In this document: positions 36,587-45,150 of the stretch, piece after piece
Layout of the letters: every line of letters starts with the position of its first letter
How positions within the stretch are numbered: the stretch's first letter is position 1
Assembly (NCBI RefSeq): GCF_001875325.1
Contig: NZ_MDDC01000005.1
Span: 86,835 to 150,834 of the forward strand
Reading direction: 5' to 3'
Length of the DNA: 64,000 bases
DNA from: Neomoorella thermoacetica
GTDB lineage: Bacteria > Bacillota > DSM-521 > Neomoorellales > Neomoorellaceae
Translations under genes and position numbers: made by a program
The notes under the pieces: model-generated
Seen by the model: the letters and a program-made list of their open reading frames with translations, nothing else
What the model was told of the DNA's origin: nothing
Database searches by the model: none

Positions 36587-37036
36587 ATGGCCGATTTCGA
36601 GCCCAAAATTATCGCCTTTTGCTGTTTCTACTGCGCCTACTCGGCTGCCGACCTGGCCGGGTCCATGCGCCTCCAGTACCCGGCCAATATCCGGGTAATT
36701 GAGATGCCCTGTTCCGGCAAGACCGATATCCGGGTGTTACTGGAAGCCTTTGAAGATGGGGCCGACGGGGTTTATGTCCTGGGTTGCATGGAAGGTGACT
36801 GCCACTTCTTGAAGGGCAACTTCCGGGCCAAGCGACGGGTTCGGGAGGCCAAGAAAATCCTGGACGAGATCGGTATCGGAGGCGAGCGCCTGGAGATGTA
36901 TAACCTCTCGGCGGCCATGGGACCCCGCTTTGCCGAGATTGCCCGGGAGTTTACCGACCACATCCGGAAACTAGGTCCCAGCCCGGTGAAGTTAAAGCCC
37001 GGAACAGCCACGGAAAAAGCTCCAACTGGCCAATGA
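36587..37036 (+). CDS. mvhD: MvhD-like Fe-S electron transfer subunit
   Basis: 149 aa. FCCFYCAYSAADLAG near residue 11 and VLGCMEGDCHF near 65 hold the cysteines of the MvhD 2Fe-2S cluster. It starts 3 nt after hdrA and overlaps neither neighbour. In methanogens MvhD links HdrA to hydrogenase; here no hydrogenase genes are present and the next genes are metV and metF, so it likely bridges HdrA and the methylene-THF reductase. Confidence 0.92.
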   Translation: MADFEPKIIAFCCFYCAYSAADLAGSMRLQYPANIRVIEMPCSGKTDIRVLLEAFEDGADGVYVLGCMEGDCHFLKGNFRAKRRVREAKKILDEIGIGGERLEMYNLSAAMGPRFAEIAREFTDHIRKLGPSPVKLKPGTATEKAPTGQ

Positions 37037-37068
37037 GGTCAACCCTTAAAGAAAGCAGGTGAGTGTGG

Positions 37069-37743
37069 ATGATTATTGCCGAAGGCAAACCCCTGGTGGA
37101 AGTGGCCGGCCTGATTAAAGATGCTAAAAAGGTCCTGGTGGTTGGCTGCGGCGGCTGCGTGACCGTCTGCCTGGCCGGTGGGGAAAAGGAGACCGGTATT
37201 CTGGCCGCCGAATTGCGCTTGCTGCGTAAAAAAGAGGGCAATCCACTGGAAACGGTTGAAGTAACCCTTACCCGCCAGTGCGACCCGGAATACGTGGAGA
37301 TGCTCAACAAATACGTTACCGACGATGTTGATGTTATTGTCTCCCTGGCCTGCGGGGTGGGTGTCCAGTTCCTGGCGGAGCGTTACAACAAATGGGTGGT
37401 ACCGGCCCTGAACACCAAATTTGCCGGCGGCACCGTAGCCCACGGCGTGTGGGAAGAACGCTGCGGCCTCTGCGGTGAGTGTATCCTTTATAAAACCGGG
37501 GGTATTTGCCCCATTATCCGCTGCTCCAAGAGCATTTTAAACGGTCCCTGCGGCGGCTCCCAGGGCGGCAAATGCGAGGTCAACCCCGAAACCCCCTGCG
37601 CCTGGCAGCTCATCTACGACCGGATGCAGGCCCTGGGAAAACTGGAACTCCTCATGGAAATCCAGCCTCCCAAGGACTGGTCCAAATCCCGGGATGGCGG
37701 GCCGCGGAAAGTTGTACGAGAGGATGTGACAATCGATGGTTGA
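37069..37743 (+). CDS. metV: MetV, zinc/Fe-S subunit of methylenetetrahydrofolate reductase
   Basis: 224 aa from ATG 37069, with AGGTGAG 5 nt upstream. The N-terminal part has GCGGCVTVCLAGGEKE near residue 25. The C-terminal part has the cysteine-rich CGLCGECILYKTGGICP near 137 and GPCGGSQGGKCEVNP near 165, characteristic of the MetV / MTHFR C-terminal family. It partners MetF in acetogens. The stop codon overlaps the metF start. Confidence 0.92.
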   Translation: MIIAEGKPLVEVAGLIKDAKKVLVVGCGGCVTVCLAGGEKETGILAAELRLLRKKEGNPLETVEVTLTRQCDPEYVEMLNKYVTDDVDVIVSLACGVGVQFLAERYNKWVVPALNTKFAGGTVAHGVWEERCGLCGECILYKTGGICPIIRCSKSILNGPCGGSQGGKCEVNPETPCAWQLIYDRMQALGKLELLMEIQPPKDWSKSRDGGPRKVVREDVTIDG

Positions 37744-38656
37744 AAGCAAGATAGCGAAAATCCTCTCCAAGGGACAATTTCTGGTCAGCGGTGAGATTGG
37801 ACCGCCGAAGCACGCCGATCCTTCAGAGATAAAGAAGCACGCCACCCTCCTCAAGGACTACGTTGACGCCATGAACCTGACGGATAATCAGACGGCCATC
37901 GTCCGCCTGTCGAGTATCGCCGCCGGGGTCCACGTCCTCCAGGCAGGGGGCGAGCCCATTATCCAGATGACAGTTAGGGACCGCAACCGCATCGCCATCC
38001 AGAGCGATCTCCTGGGCGCCTACAGCCTGGGGATGCGGAACATCCTCTGCCTGTCCGGCGACCATCAATCCTTTGGCAACCATCCCACAGCTAAAAACGT
38101 CCACGATGTGGATTCCCTGCAGCTTATCCGCATCGTGAAGGACCTCCGGGATGAGAAAAAATTCGCCTGCGGCGAAGAGATCAAGGGCCAGGAACCCCGC
38201 TTCTTTATCGGCGCCGCCGCCAATCCCTTTGCCGATCCCTTTGAGTTCCGGGTCATGCGCCTGGAGAAGAAGATCAATGCCGGCGCTGACTTTATTCAAA
38301 CCCAGTGCATTTTTGACATGGAGCGTTTTGAACGCTTTATGGCCCTGGTCCGGGAGCGCGGCCTGCATAAAAGAGCAAAAATTATTGCCGGCGTAACACC
38401 TTTGAAATCCGCCCGGGCCGCCAAATATATGCAACAATCGGTGGCCGGGATGATTGTCCCCGACGAAATCATCAACCGCCTGGAAAAGGCCTCCGACCCT
38501 AAGGCCGAAGGGGTGGCCATCTGTGTGGAACAGATTAAACACCTGCGAACCATTGAGGGTGTAGCTGGCGTCCATATCATGGCCGTCATGTGGGAAGATA
38601 TTATACCCACCATCGTTAAGGAAGCCGGCCTGTATCCCCGCCCCAAAGTGGAGTAA
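37736..38656 (+). CDS. metF: Methylenetetrahydrofolate reductase, catalytic subunit MetF
   Basis: 306 aa FAD/FMN TIM-barrel enzyme. Motifs: LVSGEIGPPKHADPSEI near residue 15, MNLTDNQTAIVRLSS near 44, NILCLSGDH near 102, GAAANPF near 159 and GADFIQTQCIFD near 183. It reduces 5,10-methylene-THF to methyl-THF, the substrate of AcsE. It ends the hdr-met operon at a strong terminator. Confidence 0.94.
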   Translation: MVESKIAKILSKGQFLVSGEIGPPKHADPSEIKKHATLLKDYVDAMNLTDNQTAIVRLSSIAAGVHVLQAGGEPIIQMTVRDRNRIAIQSDLLGAYSLGMRNILCLSGDHQSFGNHPTAKNVHDVDSLQLIRIVKDLRDEKKFACGEEIKGQEPRFFIGAAANPFADPFEFRVMRLEKKINAGADFIQTQCIFDMERFERFMALVRERGLHKRAKIIAGVTPLKSARAAKYMQQSVAGMIVPDEIINRLEKASDPKAEGVAICVEQIKHLRTIEGVAGVHIMAVMWEDIIPTIVKEAGLYPRPKVE

Positions 38657-38662
38657 TTAGCA

Positions 38663-38691
38663 ACCCCGGTTCAATGCCGGGGTATTTTTTA
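38663..38691 (+). terminator. Terminator of the hdr-met operon
   Basis: ACCCCGG (38663-38669) pairs with CCGGGGT (38677-38683) around TTCAATG, followed by ATTTTTT. Confidence 0.85.
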
Positions 38692-38757
38692 TAGTTCTTT
38701 TTCCCCGCCCGGACGCATAAACTGATGGGAGGAATAGCTGCCAGGAGGTGGATAGGA

Positions 38758-39732
38758 TTGCGTAGTCAAAGACTGGAAAGCGAAGTCCTGCAGCGTGTCG
38801 ATGAACTGGTCCAGTGTGCCATCTCCCTCAGTCTAAAAGACGAATCCGCCCGGGAAGAACAGTTAAACCGCGGCATAGCCCTGGTAAAGGAAATGGGAGA
38901 TTTGCTCCTGGAGGTCCTGGAAGGACGAGAGGAGCACCTCCAGGCTCTCCTCGAGCAGTTGATCGCCCAGCGCCTGCCTGATCGCCGGGTTTTACAAAGC
39001 TTTGGCAACTTCCCCCGGGATATCCAGCAAATGATCACTTACGGTATCTCTAGTTACCTGGCATCCCGGCAGGAAAAAAAAGACCAGGGGAGCATCGCCG
39101 GCGAGGCTGGCACCGAGCTTGCGCCGGTAGATTTAACCCCCGCGGGGAAAGACACTCCCGCCAGGGATGAACCAGTTGCAGAACCTGTTGGCGAGGAAAT
39201 AGAGTCACGCCAGGAGAAACCGGGAGGAGAAGCAGACCAGGAGGCACTCCCTGTTGCGGCCCGGGAAAGGGTGGACGAGGGAGCTACGGGAGTGTCTACC
39301 CCAGGGGCCGCCGCTACCCTCCAGGAAGCAGCGCCAGTAATCCCACAATCACCGGAACCGGCAGGCAGTGAAGTCAGCGAGGCTTCAGCGCCAGGAGGTG
39401 AGGCTGCACCGGGTTCGGGAAGGGATATCCAGGCAGAGACCAGGGTTGTCACCGCCGCTGCTGCCGAAGCCCTCTACCTGGCTCTCCTCCAAGCCTATCC
39501 AGGAGAAGAGATTGTCAGGGATTATGAAACCCGGGGCGGCAAAATAACTTTCTATCTGCCCGGGCGCCAGCTGGGTTTTGAGCTGGATACCTGGCATCAC
39601 GACTGGCGCTATGATTTTTATTGTCGCCAGGAAGGCATAAGCATCCGCCGGGTTGCTGGGGACGAACTGGCTAATCCAGCCTACCTGGCCCGGCGCCTGC
39701 GCCGCGAAGCCATCTGGCGCCAGTCCTCCTGA
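38758..39732 (+). CDS. Unknown protein with helical N-terminus, low-complexity linker and nuclease-like C-terminus
   Basis: 324 aa from TTG 38758, behind CAGGAGGTG 8 nt upstream. Residues 1-100 are helical and charged. Residues about 105-235 are a Glu/Ala/Pro/Gly-rich linker. The C-terminal 85 residues read like a compact PD-(D/E)XK fold: ITFYLPGRQLGFELDTWHH near 270 (an E-x-D pair after a beta hairpin), then RYDFYCRQEGISIRRV, similar in rhythm to DUF559/Vsr-type domains. That assignment is my inference. The gene lies alone between the metF terminator and the T-box promoter. Confidence 0.6.
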   Translation: MRSQRLESEVLQRVDELVQCAISLSLKDESAREEQLNRGIALVKEMGDLLLEVLEGREEHLQALLEQLIAQRLPDRRVLQSFGNFPRDIQQMITYGISSYLASRQEKKDQGSIAGEAGTELAPVDLTPAGKDTPARDEPVAEPVGEEIESRQEKPGGEADQEALPVAARERVDEGATGVSTPGAAATLQEAAPVIPQSPEPAGSEVSEASAPGGEAAPGSGRDIQAETRVVTAAAAEALYLALLQAYPGEEIVRDYETRGGKITFYLPGRQLGFELDTWHHDWRYDFYCRQEGISIRRVAGDELANPAYLARRLRREAIWRQSS

Positions 39733-39740
39733 ATTTTATA

Positions 39741-39770
39741 TTGACATTCCCAGCCGGCCGATGCTAAAAT
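39741..39770 (+). promoter_or_regulatory. Promoter of the T-box transcript
   Basis: TTGACA (39741-39746), an 18-bp spacer and TAAAAT (39765-39770), starting transcription just before the T-box Stem I. Confidence 0.75.
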
Positions 39771-39774
39771 TAAA

Positions 39775-40041
39775 GCAATAATTAAGCAGAATTAAAGGCA
39801 ATGACGGGAAGAAGTAGGCAGTTTCCCTGCTAAGAGCGAACCGGGGGTGGTGGAAGCCCGGAAGCAGGCCTGCCGAAAGCCACCCCGGAGCCGCCGCCGG
39901 AAAGGGTATCCCCTTAAGGCAGGACGCTGGCCCCGTTAAAGGCCAGGCGCAAGGAAGCGCCCTGAGCAGGGTCGTTTGACCAATGAGGGTGGTACCGCGG
40001 GAAGAACCTCTCGTCCCTTGGAGTGGGGCGAGGGGTTTTTA
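39775..40041 (+). ncRNA. T-box leader with alanine specifier (GCC)
   Basis: The T-box sequence AGGGTGGTACCGCGG (39986-40000) binds the uncharged tRNA acceptor end. The terminator AACCTCTCGTCCC (40005-40017)/GGGGCGAGGGGTT plus T-run follows. In Stem I the loop-E strands AGTA (39813-39816) and GAAA (39875-39878) flank the specifier loop. The codon right after GAAA is GCC (39879-39881), in the same place as GGC in the Bacillus subtilis glyQS leader. This predicts induction of the downstream genes by uncharged tRNA-Ala. Confidence 0.9.
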
Positions 40042-40065
40042 TATGGGGCACAGGAGGATTTGTAA

Positions 40066-40548
40066 ATGCGTAAAAAGATCCTTGATCTCCTTGAAAACAA
40101 CGGCCGGTTAACTGCTAAAGAAATCGCCATTATGCTGGCCCTGCCGGTAGACCAGGTAGCGAAAGAAATTGCCGCCATGGAGCAAGAAAAGATCGTCCTG
40201 CGCTATCACACCCTGATTAACTGGGAGAAGGCCGGCGAAGAAGAGGTAGCGGCGCTGATTGACGTCAAGGTTATACCCCAGCGGGATCTGGGCTTCGACG
40301 AGATTGCCAGCCGCATCTATCGTTACCCGGAGGTAAAGTCAGTTTTCCTCATGTCAGGGGGGTATGATCTCTCGGTCCTGGTCCAGGGTAAGAGCCTCAA
40401 AGAGGTAGCCTCCTTTGTTTCCCAAAAACTGGCAACCCTGGAACACGTCCAGAGTACCATGACCCATTTCATACTTAAAAGATATAAACAGGATGGCGTC
40501 ATTTTTGAAGATCAAGAAGATGACCGGAGGCAGGCGTTGCAACCATGA
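40066..40548 (+). CDS. Lrp/AsnC-family transcriptional regulator
   Basis: 160 aa. The N-terminal winged helix-turn-helix (LLENNGRLTAKEIAIMLALPVDQVAKEIAAMEQE, residues 7-40) is followed by an RAM-type ligand-binding domain near 70-150. Lrp/AsnC proteins sense amino acids as octamers. It lies behind an alanine T-box and overlaps the aminotransferase gene by 4 nt, which suggests a regulator of alanine metabolism, but target and effector are inferred. Confidence 0.85.
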   Translation: MRKKILDLLENNGRLTAKEIAIMLALPVDQVAKEIAAMEQEKIVLRYHTLINWEKAGEEEVAALIDVKVIPQRDLGFDEIASRIYRYPEVKSVFLMSGGYDLSVLVQGKSLKEVASFVSQKLATLEHVQSTMTHFILKRYKQDGVIFEDQEDDRRQALQP

Positions 40549-41759
40549 CTATTGCCCATGGTTTTGAAGCCCATCGTTTCATTACACCGGTAGTTAAGAA
40601 TTTACCCCCTTCGGGTATTCGGCGCTTTTTTGAACTGGTAGCCAGCACCAGGGGCGTAATCTCCCTCGGCGTGGGAGAACCGGATTTCGTCACTCCCTGG
40701 CATATCCGGGAGGCCTGCGTCCAATCCCTGGAGCGTGGCTATACCATGTACACCTCCAACTACGGCCTGCCCGAACTGCGCGGGGCCATAGCCGATTACC
40801 TGGCCTGGCGTTTCGGCTTGACCTATGATCCCATGAAGCAGATTCTGGTGACCATTGGTGCCAGTGAAGCCGTTGACCTGGCGCTACGGACGGTATTAAA
40901 CCCCGGGGATGAAGTCCTGATACCCGAGCCCTGCTATGTTTCCTACCAGCCTATAACGAAACTGGCGGGGGGTGTCCCCGTCCCTATCCCGACGGTAATG
41001 ACCGACAATTTCGCCCTTACAGCCGCCCGCCTGGAGCACTACATTACCCCCCGGAGTAAAGTCTTGATTCTTTGTTTTCCCAATAACCCGACAGGCGCCG
41101 TCCTCAGCCGGGAGGAGATGCAGGCCATTGCCCGGCTGGTTGAAAAGTACAACCTGCTGGTGATCAGCGATGAAATCTATGCAGAGTTGCGTTATGATGG
41201 TCAACCGTTATCCTTTGCCTCTCTGCCCGGCATGCAGGAGCGCACCATCCTGGTGAGCGGTTTTTCCAAGGCCTTTGCCATGACCGGATGGCGCGTCGGT
41301 TATGTAGCGGCTCATCCCGATTTCCTGGCGGCTATGGTTAAAATCCACCAGTATACCATCCTCTGCGCTCCCGTCATGGGCCAGATGGCGGCCCTGGAAG
41401 CCCTGCGCAGCGGCCGCCAGGACGTGGAGAGGATGGTGGAGCAATACGACCAGCGACGGCGCCTGGTTTACAGCCGGCTGCTGGAGATGGGGCTGGACTG
41501 CTTTGAACCCCGGGGGGCCTTTTACATCTTCCCCTCCGTAGCTGCCACAGGCCTGGATTCCGCCACTTTCGCCGAAGAGCTTCTTAAGGAAGAAAAGGTG
41601 GCCGTAGTACCAGGTACAGCCTTTGGCGCCAGCGGCGAGGGTTTTATCCGCTGTTCCTATGCCGCCTCCCTGGCCGACTTGACGGAAGCCATGAACCGCA
41701 TGGAACGCTTTGTTGCCCGGCGTCTGACTTTTAACCAGCGGGCCGTAGCCCAGGTTTAA
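40545..41759 (+). CDS. Class I/II aminotransferase (PLP), likely alanine-related
   Basis: 404 aa. The PLP-lysine motif VSGFSKAFAMTGWRVGY lies near residue 236, NNPTGAVLSREE near 181 and SDEIYAELRYDG near 209; these define fold-type I aspartate/alanine aminotransferases. The N-terminus (ISLGVGEPDFVTPWHIREA) is typical of the same branch. Specificity cannot be read from sequence alone. The alanine T-box upstream makes glutamate-pyruvate transamination the best guess. Confidence 0.88.
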   Translation: MTIAHGFEAHRFITPVVKNLPPSGIRRFFELVASTRGVISLGVGEPDFVTPWHIREACVQSLERGYTMYTSNYGLPELRGAIADYLAWRFGLTYDPMKQILVTIGASEAVDLALRTVLNPGDEVLIPEPCYVSYQPITKLAGGVPVPIPTVMTDNFALTAARLEHYITPRSKVLILCFPNNPTGAVLSREEMQAIARLVEKYNLLVISDEIYAELRYDGQPLSFASLPGMQERTILVSGFSKAFAMTGWRVGYVAAHPDFLAAMVKIHQYTILCAPVMGQMAALEALRSGRQDVERMVEQYDQRRRLVYSRLLEMGLDCFEPRGAFYIFPSVAATGLDSATFAEELLKEEKVAVVPGTAFGASGEGFIRCSYAASLADLTEAMNRMERFVARRLTFNQRAVAQV

Positions 41760-41787
41760 AGAAAAAACTATTTCTGGGAGAGGAATT

Positions 41788-43398
41788 ATGATCAAATTAC
41801 AGTTTTGCGGCGCTGCCGGAACGGTTACCGGTTCCTGTTACCTCCTTGACACCGGCCGTCACCGGTTGCTAATTGACTGCGGCCTGTTTCAAGGCTCCAA
41901 AGCCATCAAGGAGCGTAACTACGGTCCCTTTCCCTTCAATCCCGGCGCGATCGACGCCCTGATCCTGACCCATGCCCATATTGACCACTGTGGCCTCATA
42001 CCCAAGCTCTACCTCCAGGGGTTCAAGGGGCCTGTCTTCACTACACCGGTTACCGCTGAGCTGGCCCGGGTCCTTTTACCCGATAGCGGGCATATCCAGG
42101 AGATGGAGGTCGAACGCAAAAACCGCAAGAACAAGCGCGCTGGCCTGCCTTTATTAACCCCTATTTATACTGCGGCCCAGGCTGCTGCCTGCCTGGATTT
42201 TTTCCGGCCCCTGGACTACCGGGAAGAGCAGGAGATCCTGCCCGGCGTCCGCCTGCGTCTCCAGGACGCCGGCCATATCCTGGGTTCGGCCATAGTCGAG
42301 CTCTGGGTCCAGGACGTGGCTGGTGAAATCAAGATTACTTTTTCCGGTGACCTGGGTAATCCTGGCCAGCCCATCGTCAATGACCCGACTCCTATCGAAA
42401 GCACCGATTACCTGGTTATAGAATCCACCTACGGTAATCGCCGTCATAATATCCAGGGGGATAAAATCGAGCTCCTCAAAGGGGTTATCCTGGCGACCAT
42501 GAAGAAGGGAGGTAACCTGATTATCCCGGCCTTTGCCGTGGAACGTACCCAGGACCTCCTTTACGCCCTGAATATCATCATGCAGCAGGGTGCCGTCAAG
42601 GTAGACAACATCTACCTGGATAGTCCCCTGGCGGTTGCCGCTACGGAGATCTTTTGCCGCCACCAGGATTACTTTGATGCTGAAACCAAAGATTTAAGCC
42701 AAAACGGCAGTGCTTGCCCCTTTTATTTACCTGGTATGCACCTCTGCCGGACGGCAGAAGAATCCATGGCTATTAATAAAATCCACGGCGGGGCCATTAT
42801 AATCTCTGCCAGCGGTATGGCCGACGCCGGCCGGATAAAACACCACCTGAAGCACAACCTCTGGCGGCCGGAGGCTACCGTTCTCCTGGTCGGTTACCAG
42901 GCGGCAGGTACCCTGGGACGGCGCCTGCTGGAAGGGGAGAAACGGGTCCGTATCCACGGCGAGGAAATCGCTGTCCAGGCGGATATTGTCAGTATTGACG
43001 GCTTCTCGGCCCACGCCGACCAGGCCGGCCTCCTCAACTGGGTAAAATCCTTCCGCCAGCCGCCGCGAAAAGTATTTGTAACCCATGGTGAAAAAGAAGC
43101 AGCTGAGGATTTTGCCCGCCTGCTGACTAACGAACTGGGCCTGGCCACCGAAGTGCCGGGATGGCTGGACACCGTCCAGCTACTCCCCGTAGCGGCAGAG
43201 CTTGCCCCGGCACCGGCAACTGCCCTCAGAGATACCAGTACAGCCGCAGAGGCAGAGGCTGCCTACCAGCGACTCCTGGTCCAACTCAAGGCGCTGGTGG
43301 AGGCCGGTTTTGCCCGCCGGGACTATGCCGGCACCAAACGCAGGCTGGAACAAATAGCGGCCCTGGTAAACCAGGGCCTGGACGAGAAAGCCGGCTAG
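41788..43398 (+). CDS. Metallo-beta-lactamase/beta-CASP RNase-like protein
   Basis: 536 aa. The MBL zinc motif HAHIDHCG lies near residue 64, with FSGDLGNPG near 187, ESTYGNR near 211, ISASGMADAGRI near 341 and FSAHADQAGLL near 409. This set is the beta-CASP signature shared by CPSF-73-like and YsgA-type RNA nucleases. An unrelated tail of about 70 aa with a helical character follows. RNA endo- or exonuclease activity is expected; the RNA target is unknown. Confidence 0.87.
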   Translation: MIKLQFCGAAGTVTGSCYLLDTGRHRLLIDCGLFQGSKAIKERNYGPFPFNPGAIDALILTHAHIDHCGLIPKLYLQGFKGPVFTTPVTAELARVLLPDSGHIQEMEVERKNRKNKRAGLPLLTPIYTAAQAAACLDFFRPLDYREEQEILPGVRLRLQDAGHILGSAIVELWVQDVAGEIKITFSGDLGNPGQPIVNDPTPIESTDYLVIESTYGNRRHNIQGDKIELLKGVILATMKKGGNLIIPAFAVERTQDLLYALNIIMQQGAVKVDNIYLDSPLAVAATEIFCRHQDYFDAETKDLSQNGSACPFYLPGMHLCRTAEESMAINKIHGGAIIISASGMADAGRIKHHLKHNLWRPEATVLLVGYQAAGTLGRRLLEGEKRVRIHGEEIAVQADIVSIDGFSAHADQAGLLNWVKSFRQPPRKVFVTHGEKEAAEDFARLLTNELGLATEVPGWLDTVQLLPVAAELAPAPATALRDTSTAAEAEAAYQRLLVQLKALVEAGFARRDYAGTKRRLEQIAALVNQGLDEKAG

Positions 43399-43405
43399 AA
43401 AACCT

Positions 43406-44239
43406 TCAGGTTTCTTTACCATCCAGTTTAAGACCGCTTACAGTAATGTTGACAGCCACAACTTCCAGGGCTGTCATATTTGTAATATTTGTTATCACCC
43501 TTTTCTGGGCCGCCCGTAGCAGCGGCGGTAAGAAAACACCATAAGGGGCCGTTACCTCCAGGTTAAGTACCAGGCTGCCGTCCCGATTTTCCACCTGGAC
43601 CCGGGAGCTGCTTAAACCTCCGGTGGCGACCAGGTAGCCGGCCAGCTGGGCGATGACGCCCTGGCTGATATAAAAATGCCCCAGGGAATTAAAAGTAGGG
43701 CGAACAGTTGTCTGCTCCACCCACAGGTTCCGGCTCTTTCCCGGCGGTGCCTGGCGCCGGCGCAGAAAGGTGCGCAGGGGTTCGATAAGGGGGCCGTTAA
43801 AACGCGGCTTTACCTCCACCGTCGGCGCCGGGATCACGTGCTTGCCCAACTGCTGGCGGATCTGCCGGGCGCGATAAATCTCCTTAGGGGTGGCTATCTC
43901 GGAAATATCTACCCAGCGGGACGGCCGGGGGATATCCAGCCGCTCACAGATACGCAGGGTCATTTCCCTGGAAGTGCTGATTACCAGGACCCGGCGCGGG
44001 TTTATGGTAGCCAGGCACTCCCGTACTTCCCGGGCCCGCTCGGCGTCGCTAAAAAGAGCTGCTTTAATGGCCCCAACCCGGGTCGGCTGTTCCTTGGCCG
44101 AAACCCCGGCCAGGATCCGGCTCCCCTGGATTAACAGGCCATCGTCAATTATGGCCTCGGCAGCGTAATCCCGGGCTACTGCCAGGGCCCGGTGACTCTT
44201 ACCACTGCCGCTGGGGCCGATGAGGGCAATAACATCCAT
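43406..44239 (-). CDS. P-loop protein fused to an Asp23/Gls24-like domain
   Basis: 277 aa, ATG 44239 behind GGGGAGG. Walker A is GPSGSGKSH at residues 8-16, and IIDDGLLIQG near 30 could serve as Walker B region. Residues about 165-270 match the Asp23/Gls24 (alkaline shock) fold: TFNSLGHFYISQGVIAQLAGYLV and GVFLPPLLRAAQKRVITNITNMTALEVVAVNITVSG. A nucleotide-binding domain joined to an envelope-stress domain is unusual. Function unknown. Confidence 0.8.
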   Translation of the reverse strand: MDVIALIGPSGSGKSHRALAVARDYAAEAIIDDGLLIQGSRILAGVSAKEQPTRVGAIKAALFSDAERAREVRECLATINPRRVLVISTSREMTLRICERLDIPRPSRWVDISEIATPKEIYRARQIRQQLGKHVIPAPTVEVKPRFNGPLIEPLRTFLRRRQAPPGKSRNLWVEQTTVRPTFNSLGHFYISQGVIAQLAGYLVATGGLSSSRVQVENRDGSLVLNLEVTAPYGVFLPPLLRAAQKRVITNITNMTALEVVAVNITVSGLKLDGKET

Positions 44240-44267
44240 GGGATTTTACCTCCCCTTAACTAAACTA

Positions 44268-44295
44268 ATTATAAACTAAAATCTAATTCAGGCAA
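44268..44295 (-). promoter_or_regulatory. Promoter of the P-loop/Asp23 gene
   Basis: On the minus strand TTGCCT (44290-44295), a 16-bp spacer and TATAAT (44268-44273). Confidence 0.5.
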
Positions 44296-44320
44296 TGCCC
44301 CTGACAACCCTTTTCCGTCT

Positions 44321-44349
44321 TTGGCTATGCTACTGCCTGGTGCTATAAT
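44321..44349 (+). promoter_or_regulatory. Promoter of the dnaD-like/dnaI-like pair
   Basis: TTGGCT (44321-44326), a 17-bp spacer and TATAAT (44344-44349), about 37 nt before the first gene. Confidence 0.65.
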
Positions 44350-44385
44350 AAAATACTGCTACGAGCTTCCAGGGGAGGGAAAGTA

Positions 44386-45135
44386 ATGGCTATCAGCGGT
44401 AATAACTACGAGCTCCTCACGGCGTCCATGCTGGAGAGTGGTAGCCTGGTAGTTCCCGATATGTTATTAAAGTTCTACACCCGCCTGGGCCTGACGGAAT
44501 TAGAAATGATGGTTTTAATCCACCTCTTTCACTGGCGCCAGGTGGAGCAGGAACGTTTCCCGGCCCCGGAAAAACTCCGCCAGTATATGAGTCTAGATGA
44601 AGAGGAGATCAAGAACCTCATCGCCTCCCTGATAGAAAAAAAGCTCCTGGCTGTAGAACCCTATTATAACCAGGTCCTGGGCCGCTGGCAGAACACCTTT
44701 TCCTTTGCTCCCCTGTGGACGAAATTAACCCGGATAGCCCTGGGGGATTACAACCTGGCAATCACACCTGAAAAGGAGGCAGGCACAACGGCGGTTAAGC
44801 TGGGAGAACTGTACCGCACCTTTGAGAAGGAGTTTGGCCGGCCCCTGTCTCCCCTGGAAAGTGAACAGCTCAGGGAATGGTGCCAGGACGCCCGCCTGTC
44901 TGTGGAGTTATTGCAGGAAGCACTGCGGCGGGCGGTACTGCGCGGTGCCCTTAATTTCCGGTATATCGATTCTATCCTCCGGGATTGGCTACGCCACAAC
45001 ATCCGTACCGTCGCCCAGGCCATTGACCACGATGAGCAAAAAAATAAAAGGAAAATCAGGCGAATTAAAACGGAAAACCCGGCCGGTGCCAGGGACAAGT
45101 ATCGTGAACTTTATCGTCTCAACCCGGAGGGTTAA
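44386..45135 (+). CDS. DnaD-domain replication initiation protein
   Basis: 249 aa. The N-terminal winged helix (LLKFYTRLGLTELEMMVLIHLFHWRQVEQERFPAPEKL) is followed by a DnaD C-terminal helical domain near residue 145 (FEKEFGRPLSPLESEQLREW and NFRYIDSILRDWLRHNI), the YxxxIxxxW-type signature. DnaD helps load the replicative helicase at origins and stalled forks. It is followed 15 nt later by a DnaC/DnaI-type ATPase. Confidence 0.9.
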   Translation: MAISGNNYELLTASMLESGSLVVPDMLLKFYTRLGLTELEMMVLIHLFHWRQVEQERFPAPEKLRQYMSLDEEEIKNLIASLIEKKLLAVEPYYNQVLGRWQNTFSFAPLWTKLTRIALGDYNLAITPEKEAGTTAVKLGELYRTFEKEFGRPLSPLESEQLREWCQDARLSVELLQEALRRAVLRGALNFRYIDSILRDWLRHNIRTVAQAIDHDEQKNKRKIRRIKTENPAGARDKYRELYRLNPEG

Positions 45136-45150
45136 ACTGGAGGCCTGACT

